Source: Christensenella timonensis (lineage in GTDB: Bacteria; Bacillota; Clostridia; Christensenellales; Christensenellaceae). From it: a DNA stretch of 64,000 nucleotides. A model generated the notes under the pieces. The model had not been told where the DNA came from. It was given only the letters and a program-made list of their open reading frames with translations, and did no database searches. The stretch is from positions 1,054,001-1,118,000 of the forward strand of contig NZ_FLKP01000002.1 in NCBI RefSeq assembly GCF_900087015.1, in the 5' to 3' direction. Both the position numbers and the translations under genes were made by a program. Each line of letters opens with the position of its first letter. The stretch's first letter is position 1. Positions 49,737 to 56,896 of this stretch are shown piece after piece.

Positions 49737-51143
49737 TTATTTCTTTTTGTGGCGTGCCACCCGGGAACCGACCTTCGGGGCTTTTGGGTCGCGCGGAACG
49801 TCCGTCTTTGCAGGATCGTCTGTGGCGGCGGAAGCACGGTTCAGGTAATGCTCGGGAGCATCGGTACTGTCAGAAATATCCGCAGTGCTCTTTTTATATC
49901 CTTTGGGCTGCTGCGTATAGCGGCTGACATCCGAAAGGTCATATCCCTTGGGTTGCTGCGTATAGCGGCTGATGTCGGAAAGATCGTAACCCTCCGGCGT
50001 TTTGGGATCAGCTTCCTGCACCCGGGATCCTTCGGGCTGCTGCGTATAGCGGCTGACGTCCGAAAGGTCATAACCGCTTGGCTGCTGTGTATAGCGGCTG
50101 ATATCCGCCTGATAGCGGTCGTTGAATTCTTCCGCGCTGGTTTTGGGTGCTTCGGGCGCAGGGCCGACATGGTCTTCCGGAAGCGCAGGCTTGCTGGTGT
50201 CGCCACCCCTGCTCTTTTTCTTACGGCTCTTCATAAGGAGGATAACGATGATCACGACGGCGATGACGACTGCCGCACCGATCACATAGAATACGAAATT
50301 CGGATCGTTATAATAGGCGTTTTGGATGTTATCGCCCAGGTTCGCAAAAAACGAACCAACCGCGGCAAAGCCGGTTGGTGCAGGAGTTGGCTCCGGCGAC
50401 GGGGCGGGCGTCACAACAACAGCGGTGGTCGGCTGTGGCGTCGGCGCGGGGCTCGGCGACGGGGCAGCGGTCACTGCGGCTGCGGCGGTACTGAATTGAA
50501 GGGAATTCAACGGAACCATGGCTTGGTTCAAATAGGTATCGGCCTCGTCGTTTTGATAGAGTAGCGTCACGCTGAAACTGGTATTGTTCTGCGCGAGCAT
50601 ATAAATCCTCGTTGTGTATCCGTTGTCCTCCGCGTGGCGGCCGGTCAGCACGATCGCGGTTTTGCCGTTCAATTGCTCGGTCGTATGGGGATCAAAGACA
50701 TAGTCTGCGCCAAATTCAGCCTGCTTCTGTGCAACAAGGAAATTGACCTGGTCGTCGTTTAACATGGAGATATCCGTAACGGGGGGCATACTTTCCGCAG
50801 GTGTGTCCGAAGAGATCCCTTCCATCGCGTCGGCGCCCGCAGCTCCGGTCGAAGCAGTGAGGGCGAGCGGCGTTTCCGTAACGTCGAGGGAATAGTTGAG
50901 CGCATTATCCGTTTCCGTTGCATAAGACGCGATCAAAATCGCGAGGTTTTCGTTTTTATCCTGTATGGATGCGAGCAGCTCCGGCGACATGTTCGTCCCG
51001 CCGGGCGTGTAATAATAGGTACCGCTGCCCTCTGGTATCTCTATGCTGAAATCCCCCGCGGGGTCGCTGTAGGGAAGTGCGAACGCGCATACCGGAACCA
51101 TGATCGCAATGATGAATGCTATAACAGCAGTAATTTTTTTCAA
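49737..51143 (-). CDS. Membrane-anchored protein with RYTQQP repeats
   Basis: A 468-residue protein I do not recognise as a whole. It has a cleavable signal peptide (ends VCAFA, about 22), an extracellular domain (about 23-225) with FSIEIPEGSGTYYYTPGG and KTAIVLTGRHAEDNG, a Pro/Thr/Ala-rich stretch (about 228-265), one membrane helix (about 290-310), a basic stop-transfer (KSRKKKSRGG) and a cytoplasmic tail. The tail carries four copies of a unit DLSD(V/I)SRYTQQP(K/S/E)G(Y/S), the copies separated by 2-17 residues. Tyr/Thr/Ser-rich repeats could be docking or phosphorylation sites. Promoter at 51191-51219, terminator after the gene: a single unit. Confidence 0.75.
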   Translation of the reverse strand: MKKITAVIAFIIAIMVPVCAFALPYSDPAGDFSIEIPEGSGTYYYTPGGTNMSPELLASIQDKNENLAILIASYATETDNALNYSLDVTETPLALTASTGAAGADAMEGISSDTPAESMPPVTDISMLNDDQVNFLVAQKQAEFGADYVFDPHTTEQLNGKTAIVLTGRHAEDNGYTTRIYMLAQNNTSFSVTLLYQNDEADTYLNQAMVPLNSLQFSTAAAAVTAAPSPSPAPTPQPTTAVVVTPAPSPEPTPAPTGFAAVGSFFANLGDNIQNAYYNDPNFVFYVIGAAVVIAVVIIVILLMKSRKKKSRGGDTSKPALPEDHVGPAPEAPKTSAEEFNDRYQADISRYTQQPSGYDLSDVSRYTQQPEGSRVQEADPKTPEGYDLSDISRYTQQPKGYDLSDVSRYTQQPKGYKKSTADISDSTDAPEHYLNRASAATDDPAKTDVPRDPKAPKVGSRVARHKKK

Positions 51144-51190
51144 AATAGACCTCCTTAAACAGCTGGGTTATCCCGGTTGATCTGCTCTTT

Positions 51191-51219
51191 ATTATAGTAT
51201 AACGAACAGGCGTTTTCAA
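51191..51219 (-). promoter_or_regulatory. Promoter of the repeat-bearing membrane protein gene
   Basis: Minus-strand TTGAAA (51219-51214), 17 bases, TATAAT (51196-51191). Confidence 0.75.
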
Positions 51220-51223
51220 TCAG

Positions 51224-52633
51224 TCAGGATTTTTTTCTGCCGCGTTTTTCGTACTGCAGGAACTTATCGTCAAAATCCCTGGTCTGGGAAACGATGACGC
51301 CGGACAAGACGAGCAGGCAAATCAGGTTAGGGATCGCCATCAGCCCGTTTGCGGTGTCGGAAAAGTCCCAAACGATCTCGAGCGTTGTGATCGCGCCGAT
51401 AAAGACAACTGCGGCAAATAGCGCGCGGTAAATATATTTTGCCTTCATGGAGGGGATCAAAAACTCAAGGCTCTTTTCCCCATAATAGCTCCAGCCGAGG
51501 ATGGTGGAGAAGGCAAAGAGGATGAGGCCGATGGTTACGATACCGCTGCCCACAGGGCCCATGACGCTGTCGAAAGCGAGGATCGTGAGCGAAGCGCCTG
51601 TAACGAGGCTGCCGTCTGCTGCGAGGCTCCCAAGGACGCCGGAAGAAGCGATGGCAAGGCCGGTCAGCGTACAAACGATGATCGTGTCAAAAAACGTACC
51701 TGTCATGTTGATGTAACCCTGTCGGCACGGATGGTCGGTTTTGGCGGCTGCGGCAGCAATTGGCGCGCTGCCCAGTCCCGCTTCGTTGGAAAACACACCG
51801 CGCGCAACGCCGAAACGCAGGGCGGTCGCGAAGGTAAAGCCGGCAACGCCGCCTAAGATGGAACGCGGGGCAAATGCGCTTTGCATGATCTGTCCAAAAC
51901 CGGCGGGCAGGTGATCGAGGTTGGAAAAAATAATGATCAAACAGCCGACCGCGTAAAATATGGCCATCACGGGAACGATCTTGGAAGAAACGCTTCCAAT
52001 GGATTTGATGCCGCCCAAAAGCACGATACCCACCAATACGGCGATCACGATGCCGGTGATCCACGTGGGCACTGCAAAGGTATTGGAAACAGCCTCGGCG
52101 ATCGAATTGATCTGCGTCAGGTTTCCGATCCCAAAGGAAGCGATGACGGCAAATACTGCAAAGGCAATGGAAAGGACAGTGCCCAGCCATTTTACCTTGA
52201 AGCCGTTTTTGATGGAGAACATCGGCCCGCCGGACATTTCGCCGTTGGCATTTTTTTCGCGGTAAAATACGGCAAGTACGGATTCGCCGTATTTGGTCGC
52301 CAGGCCAAAAACCGCGGATACCCACATCCAGAAGAGGGCGCCGGGGCCGCCTAGCGTCATCGCTGTCGCTACGCCTACGATATTACCCGTGCCGATCGTC
52401 GCGGCAAGTGCGGTCATCAGGGACTGGAACGGCGAGATATCGCCGCTGTCCGTATTGTCTGCCTTGCGGATGCTGTGCTTTGAAAAAACCTGCCGGAGCG
52501 CATACCCCAAATTCCGCAGGGGGCGAAACTGCAGGCGGATCATCAGAAAGACGCCCGTCCCTACCAGCAGGGCAAGCATAACAGGCCCCCAAACAAAATC
52601 GTTGATACTCTTAAGAATCTCTGGAAATGTCAT
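51224..52633 (-). CDS. Alanine/glycine:cation symporter (AGCS family)
   Basis: A 469-residue secondary transporter with about eleven membrane segments. Family signatures GTGNIVGVATAMTLGGPGAL (about 79-98) and FSNEAGLGSAPIAAAAAKT are clear. It takes up alanine or glycine with Na+ (or H+). ATG 52633 has a G-rich ribosome site; an in-frame ATG at 52645 would overlap it. It lies divergent from the riboswitch-controlled RibU gene and upstream of the repeat-protein promoter. Confidence 0.95.
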   Translation of the reverse strand: MTFPEILKSINDFVWGPVMLALLVGTGVFLMIRLQFRPLRNLGYALRQVFSKHSIRKADNTDSGDISPFQSLMTALAATIGTGNIVGVATAMTLGGPGALFWMWVSAVFGLATKYGESVLAVFYREKNANGEMSGGPMFSIKNGFKVKWLGTVLSIAFAVFAVIASFGIGNLTQINSIAEAVSNTFAVPTWITGIVIAVLVGIVLLGGIKSIGSVSSKIVPVMAIFYAVGCLIIIFSNLDHLPAGFGQIMQSAFAPRSILGGVAGFTFATALRFGVARGVFSNEAGLGSAPIAAAAAKTDHPCRQGYINMTGTFFDTIIVCTLTGLAIASSGVLGSLAADGSLVTGASLTILAFDSVMGPVGSGIVTIGLILFAFSTILGWSYYGEKSLEFLIPSMKAKYIYRALFAAVVFIGAITTLEIVWDFSDTANGLMAIPNLICLLVLSGVIVSQTRDFDDKFLQYEKRGRKKS

Positions 52634-52715
52634 AAAAACCCCCATCCTCTGACTTGTTGCATTTCAATACCATTCATTCTATAATAAAAGGCTTTTTACT
52701 GTCAATTTTGCCGCC

Positions 52716-52744
52716 TTGACAGGTACCGGGTGATGCGGTATGAT
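52716..52744 (+). promoter_or_regulatory. Promoter of the first FMN riboswitch transcript
   Basis: TTGACA at 52716-52721, 17 bases, TATGAT at 52739-52744; transcription would begin near 52751, just at the aptamer. Confidence 0.85.
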
Positions 52745-52760
52745 AAATACAAAGTGAATG

Positions 52761-52876
52761 TAGTCTTCGGGGCAGGGCGTAAATCCCTACCGGCAGTACA
52801 GCCTGCGAACTCCTGTTATCAGGAGCCGATGCGGTGGAATTCCGCAGCCGACAGTTAAAGTCTGGATGAGAGAAGA
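52761..52876 (+). promoter_or_regulatory. FMN riboswitch (RFN element) 1
   Basis: Conserved blocks TCTTCGGGGCAGGG, ATCCCTACCGGCAGTA, GCCTGCGA, GCCGATGCGGTGGAATTCCG and GCCGACAGTTAAAGTCTGGA in order define the FMN aptamer. Binding FMN should favour the terminator at 52898-52932 and switch off the riboflavin transporter gene. Confidence 0.96.
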
Positions 52877-52897
52877 AAAATATTGTTTTTCAATATG

Positions 52898-52932
52898 ATT
52901 TCCGGGGATGCTTGCATTCGCGGAAATTTTTT
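52898..52932 (+). terminator. Riboswitch-controlled terminator 1
   Basis: ATTTCCGGGGATGC pairs with GCATTCGCGGAAAT and runs into TTTTTT, directly before the GGAGG of ribU. An ATATTG/CAATAT hairpin at 52880-52896 lies between aptamer and terminator and may be part of the switching structure. Confidence 0.85.
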
Positions 52933-52947
52933 ATTGGAGGCCTTATC

Positions 52948-53571
52948 ATGGAAACACTTGCACAAAACGCAACACTAAAGAGGAAAATCACGAAAACGCA
53001 GTACATCACACGCGTAGCGATTTTGGCTGCGGTCGCATTCGTACTGATGTATGTAGAACTGCCGCTGCCCATCATCCCGCCGTGGCTGAAGCTGGATTTC
53101 TCGGAAATACCGGTGCTCCTGGGGGCGTTTGCCTTGGGGCCTGTTGCAGGGATCATTATCCAGGGCATCAAATGCCTGCTGTTTTTATTGATCCGCGGCA
53201 GCATGTCGGGCGGCGTGGGTGAGCTGGCAAACTTTTTGATCGGCGTGGCGTTTGTGGTCATCGCGGCATTCATTTACAAGAAAAAGCATAATTTTAAGTT
53301 TGCGATTATCGGTACCCTGATTGGTATCTTGGTGGCCGCAGTAGTAGCGGGTATCCTCAATTATTATGTACTGATTCCATTTTATGCCAATACCGGACTC
53401 ATGCCCATGGATGCGATCATCGCGGCATGTAAGGCGATCAATCCGGCGGCGGATTCGCTTCTTGGCTATGTATTGATCTTTGCGATGCCGTTCACGGCCT
53501 TCAAGCTCGCGGTCGACGCAGTGGTCGTTTTCCTGCTCTACAAGAAATTGGCGCGCTTCCTGCATAATTAG
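52948..53571 (+). CDS. ribU: ECF transporter S-component, riboflavin (RibU-like)
   Basis: A 207-residue membrane protein with six hydrophobic segments. YVELPLPIIPPWLKLDFSEI (about 33-52) carries the L1-loop pattern of RibU, which binds riboflavin; FALGPVAGIIIQGIKCLLF follows. It works with a shared energising module (EcfA/A'/T) not in this window. ATG 52948 with TTGGAGG eight bases upstream is the start; longer in-frame reading runs back into the terminator. The FMN riboswitch in front supports riboflavin as substrate. Confidence 0.93.
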   Translation: METLAQNATLKRKITKTQYITRVAILAAVAFVLMYVELPLPIIPPWLKLDFSEIPVLLGAFALGPVAGIIIQGIKCLLFLLIRGSMSGGVGELANFLIGVAFVVIAAFIYKKKHNFKFAIIGTLIGILVAAVVAGILNYYVLIPFYANTGLMPMDAIIAACKAINPAADSLLGYVLIFAMPFTAFKLAVDAVVVFLLYKKLARFLHN

Positions 53572-53641
53572 TATTTTTGATCGTATAGGGAAAGTAAAGT
53601 ATTCCGGCGTGGATGCTTGATAGATCATTTTTTAAAAGTGA

Positions 53642-53758
53642 ATGTAATCTTCGGGGCAGGGTGTAAATCCCTACCGGCAGTACAGCCTGCGAACTCCTGT
53701 TATCGGGAGCCGATGCGGTGGAATTCCGCAGCCGACAGTTAAAGTCTGGATGAAAGAA
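53642..53758 (+). promoter_or_regulatory. FMN riboswitch (RFN element) 2
   Basis: All conserved FMN-aptamer blocks are present as in copy 1. No good promoter is visible just upstream (TTGATC at 53578 with a poor TATTCC -10), so it may act on read-through from the first gene or on its own weak promoter. Confidence 0.95.
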
Positions 53759-53777
53759 GAATATTGTTTTCAATATG

Positions 53778-53812
53778 ATTTCCGGGGATGCTTACATTCG
53801 CGGAAATTTTTT
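53778..53812 (+). terminator. Riboswitch-controlled terminator 2
   Basis: ATTTCCGGGGATGC/ACATTCGCGGAAAT stem followed by TTTTTT, eight bases before the coding ribosome site. Confidence 0.85.
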
Positions 53813-53830
53813 ATTGGAGGTACTTATTTT

Positions 53831-54433
53831 ATGAAAACACTGGAAAACAAAAACAAACCTAAACTCACGACACGGAATATAACGTCGATCGCTGTCATGG
53901 CGGCGCTTTCGATCGTGCTGGTGTATCTGATCCGGATACCGATGTTCCTGCCGTTCCTCGAATACGATCCGGCAGATATACCGATTTTTATTACGACCTT
54001 CGCCTTTGGCCCGGGTATCGGCTTTATGCTTACAGTGGTCGTATCGGTTTTGCAGGGAGTCACTGTGAGCGCGTCCTCGGGCATGATTGGAATTGCGATG
54101 CATATCCTCGCAACCGGCTCGTTTGTACTGGTAGCCGGTAACATCTATAAACGAAATAAAACGAGGAAAAACGCTGTTGCGGCATTGGTAGCGGGCGTAG
54201 GAGCCTGGACGGCGATGATGGTGCTTTGGAATATCATTATGACGCCGCTTTTCATGGGCGTTCCGCGGGAGCAGGTATTGCTGTTGATCGTGCCGGCGAT
54301 CCTGCCCTTTAACCTGATCAAGGCGGGGATCAACGCTACGGTGACATTTGCGCTGTATAAATCGGTCGGAAGATTGTTCCGTATGCCCGGGGCGCAGGCA
54401 GCCGGGAAGAAACAGTGCATACATGGGGAATAA
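53831..54433 (+). CDS. ECF transporter S-component, second RibU-like protein
   Basis: A 200-residue S-component with five or six membrane segments. PMFLPFLEYDPADIPIFITT (about 36-55) and FAFGPGIGFMLTVVVSVLQG parallel the RibU pattern but differ at most positions from the first copy. The FMN riboswitch suggests a flavin or flavin precursor; a related substrate such as roseoflavin-like or lumichrome-like compounds cannot be excluded. ATG 53831 has TTGGAGG upstream. Tandem with ribU, likely an old duplication whose coding parts have diverged. Confidence 0.9.
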   Translation: MKTLENKNKPKLTTRNITSIAVMAALSIVLVYLIRIPMFLPFLEYDPADIPIFITTFAFGPGIGFMLTVVVSVLQGVTVSASSGMIGIAMHILATGSFVLVAGNIYKRNKTRKNAVAALVAGVGAWTAMMVLWNIIMTPLFMGVPREQVLLLIVPAILPFNLIKAGINATVTFALYKSVGRLFRMPGAQAAGKKQCIHGE

Positions 54434-54539
54434 CTGCTTCGGTACAAAGAAAACGTTGCGCTTCTTGCATAATTCGCGTTTTTACTATATTATATAACAT
54501 AAGTATTTTGATATATAATATGAGGAATGAAACGCGTTC

Positions 54540-54965
54540 ATGCAGGAGTTCTTAAGCGATAACGAACAAATGACAAAAGATTTTGCAAAAAAGCTGGCTT
54601 CCCGTTTGGTAAAAGGCAGCTTTCTTGCCGTTTATGGAGATTTGGGCGCGGGCAAAACAGCCTTTGTGAAGGGACTGGCGGAAGGGCTCCATGTAACGGA
54701 GACGGTCGTGAGCCCGACCTTTACCATCCTGCGCGCATATGAGAGCGGGCGCATGCCGCTGTACCACTTTGACGTGTATCGCATTGCGGACGAGGACGAG
54801 CTGTTTGAGATCGGCTTTGACGAATACGTGGCAGGTGACGGCGTGTGCGTGTGCGAATGGGCAGACCTGATCCCCGGCGCGCTGCCACAAAAGAGGCTGG
54901 ATATCAAAATAGAGCGCATGGGAGACACGCGGCGCAAGATCACGCTTGAAGAGGTGGATGCATGA
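54540..54965 (+). CDS. tsaE: tRNA t6A biosynthesis ATPase TsaE
   Basis: A 141-residue P-loop protein; VYGDLGAGKTAFVKGLAEGL holds the Walker A, SPTFTILRAYESG and YHFDVYRIADEDELFEIGFD are family blocks. TsaE drives the TsaB-TsaC-TsaD complex that makes threonylcarbamoyladenosine on ANN-decoding tRNAs. It overlaps tsaB by four bases. The ribosome site is weak: GAGGA lies 14-18 bases upstream and is closer to a short overlapping frame starting at 54527. Confidence 0.95.
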   Translation: MQEFLSDNEQMTKDFAKKLASRLVKGSFLAVYGDLGAGKTAFVKGLAEGLHVTETVVSPTFTILRAYESGRMPLYHFDVYRIADEDELFEIGFDEYVAGDGVCVCEWADLIPGALPQKRLDIKIERMGDTRRKITLEEVDA

Positions 54966-55648
54966 ATATACTGGGTATGGATACCACCGGGACGACATTA
55001 AGCGTCGCCATAAGCGAAGATGATTTATTGCTTTCGGAATTATATATCGACAGCGGAAAGAAACATTCGCAGACCCTGATGGTGGCGGTGGACAACGTAT
55101 TGCGCGCGGCCGGGAAGGATATCGCGGATATCGACGTGTTTGCGGTGTGCGCGGGGCCGGGGTCTTTTACGGGCATCCGCATCGGCGTTTCGGCATGTGC
55201 CGCAATGGCGCATGCGGCCGGGAAGCCTGTCGCAGCGGTCAGTACGCTTGACGCGCTGATGGCAAACGCGCCGCAGGATGGGAGCATCGTGTGTGCGGTG
55301 ATGGATGCGCGCAGGGAAGAAGTATATACCGCGGCTAAGCGGGGCACGCAGACGGTTGTGGGGGAATGCGCAATGCCCTTGAAGGAATTGGTAACAAAAC
55401 GGCTGCCGCAGGAAAAAATCGTATTTGCAGGTGACGCGGCGCTTAGGTTTGAAGATAAGATTCGGATGTATAATCCGCACAGTGTTTTTTTGCCGCCGCA
55501 GTTCATTATGCAGCGGGCGTCGTCCGTATGCGCGATCGCCTATGGACAGGCGCAAAACGGTGCGCTTTTGGCCTATGATGCCCTTTGCCCGCGGTATTTG
55601 CGGGAAAGCCAGGCGGAAAGATTGAGGAAAAAAGGCAGTGGAAAATAA
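54962..55648 (+). CDS. tsaB: tRNA t6A biosynthesis protein TsaB
   Basis: A 228-residue ASKHA-fold protein. ILGMDTTGTTLSVAISEDD at the N terminus, HSQTLMVAVDNVL and AVCAGPGSFTGIRIGVSACA are TsaB hallmarks. It is a structural partner of TsaD. It starts within the tsaE stop and ends 11 bases inside rimI, giving the common tsaE-tsaB-rimI order of Firmicutes. TsaD is not adjacent here. Confidence 0.95.
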   Translation: MNILGMDTTGTTLSVAISEDDLLLSELYIDSGKKHSQTLMVAVDNVLRAAGKDIADIDVFAVCAGPGSFTGIRIGVSACAAMAHAAGKPVAAVSTLDALMANAPQDGSIVCAVMDARREEVYTAAKRGTQTVVGECAMPLKELVTKRLPQEKIVFAGDAALRFEDKIRMYNPHSVFLPPQFIMQRASSVCAIAYGQAQNGALLAYDALCPRYLRESQAERLRKKGSGK

Positions 55649-56111
55649 CGGTATATCGATACGCAGGGCAGAAATCGGGGATCTGGAGCAGATTCATTAC
55701 TGTGAAAATACAAGCTTCGAGCTTCCGTGGTCGTACGCGATGCTTTACGATGATATCATCGAGAATGAAAACACAGTCTATCTTGTGGTCGAGCTTGACG
55801 GAAAAATCATCGGTTATGGCGGGATGTGGATCATCTTTGACGAGGCGCACATCACGAACGTATGTATTTTACCGGAGTACCGCGGCAGGGGATATGCTTA
55901 TGCGCTGATGCGCGAGCTGATCCATGCGGCGAAGGAACACGGCGCTGATGCGATGTCTTTGGAGGTGCGCGTATCCAACAAGGCGGCTTTAAGGCTTTAT
56001 AAGAAATGCGGGTTCACCATCCACGGTATCCGCAAACGGTATTACTCCAACAACGGCGAGGACGCTTACGTCATGTGGACGGAGCGCGGCCCGGGACTGG
56101 AGGGCTACTGA
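55638..56111 (+). CDS. rimI: Ribosomal protein S18 alanine N-acetyltransferase RimI
   Basis: A 157-residue GNAT acetyltransferase. NVCILPEYRGRGYAYALMRE contains the acetyl-CoA loop (RGRGYA), and VSNKAALRLYKKCGF is the RimI-type C-terminal block. GTG start overlapping tsaB. It acetylates the N terminus of S18 or of other proteins. Order with tsaB supports the symbol. Confidence 0.92.
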   Translation: MENNGISIRRAEIGDLEQIHYCENTSFELPWSYAMLYDDIIENENTVYLVVELDGKIIGYGGMWIIFDEAHITNVCILPEYRGRGYAYALMRELIHAAKEHGADAMSLEVRVSNKAALRLYKKCGFTIHGIRKRYYSNNGEDAYVMWTERGPGLEGY

Positions 56112-56112
56112 A

Positions 56113-56883
56113 TTGTTTGAGACGATAGACGGACTCAAGGTGCATTATGAGATCGAGGGAACAGGCAAGGATATCCTGTTGCTGCACGGCTGGGGCGCAT
56201 GCATCGAAAGCTTTGCGCCTGTTATCAATGCCCTAAAGGTACGCAGGCGCGTGATCGCGCTGGATTTCCCCGGCTTTGGGCGAAGCGAAATGCCGCAGGA
56301 GGAAATGACGGTCTATGACTATGCGGAGCTGACCGCGAAATGGATGCGTGAGATGGGCCTTGCGAAAACGGATATCATCTGCCATTCGTTCGGCGGGCGG
56401 GTGACGATGCTGCTGGCGTCGAAGTATCCGGAGCTTATAGGCAAGATCGCCTTTGTGGACGCGGCGGGCGTCAAGCCAAAGCGCGGCGCTAAGTATTATG
56501 CGAAGGTCTATACCTACAAGCTGTGCAAAAAGCTTGCCAAAAGGCCGGGTATGAAGAAGGCGGCGATGTTTTTCGGGCTGGATGTGGACAAACGTATCAA
56601 AAATGCGGGCAGCGACGATTATAAAAACCTGCCGGACTGCATGAAGAAAACGTTTGTCAATGTGGTGAACGAAGATTTGACGCCGTATTTAAAGGATATC
56701 AAGTCGCCGTCGCTTTTGATCTATGGCGAAAACGATACGGATACGCCGCTTTATATGGCGCAGACGATGGAAAAGGAGATCGCTGACGCGGGGCTGGTCG
56801 TATTAAAGGATGCGGGGCATTTCTCGTACCTGGACCAGTTTGGCCGGTTCATGGCGGTCATCAACAGTTTTTTCAGGGAATAA
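56113..56883 (+). CDS. Alpha/beta-fold hydrolase
   Basis: A 256-residue soluble hydrolase. Oxyanion HG in LLHGWGAC, nucleophile Ser97 in ICHSFGGR (Cys where the usual elbow has Gly), acid in LIYGENDTDTP and His in DAGHFSYLDQF. TTG start with GGAGGG upstream, one base after rimI. Substrate unknown; it is 13 bases before the MurF-like gene, so a link to cell-wall or lipid metabolism is possible but only positional. Confidence 0.9.
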   Translation: MFETIDGLKVHYEIEGTGKDILLLHGWGACIESFAPVINALKVRRRVIALDFPGFGRSEMPQEEMTVYDYAELTAKWMREMGLAKTDIICHSFGGRVTMLLASKYPELIGKIAFVDAAGVKPKRGAKYYAKVYTYKLCKKLAKRPGMKKAAMFFGLDVDKRIKNAGSDDYKNLPDCMKKTFVNVVNEDLTPYLKDIKSPSLLIYGENDTDTPLYMAQTMEKEIADAGLVVLKDAGHFSYLDQFGRFMAVINSFFRE

Positions 56884-56896
56884 CGGGGTAACGCGA

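Larger units (their letters stand above)
52751..52940 (+). repeat. Duplicated riboswitch leader, copy 1
   Basis: This 190-base stretch (aptamer, terminator, ribosome site) recurs at 53635-53820 with five substitutions and two small indels, while the genes behind the two copies are far more diverged. Confidence 0.9.
53635..53820 (+). repeat. Duplicated riboswitch leader, copy 2
   Basis: Near-copy of 52751-52940. One difference (A to G in the CTCCTG/CAGGAG helix) keeps pairing as a G-T wobble, so structure is conserved. Confidence 0.9.

Noticed and set aside
49911-50125. CRISPR-like short repeats
   Set aside because: The repeats are in frame inside a gene and encode the RYTQQP units; spacing and protein periodicity explain them.
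52751-53820. Insertion sequence or transposition as cause of the duplicated leader
   Set aside because: No terminal inverted repeats, transposase or target duplication are seen; tandem duplication or conversion explains it better.
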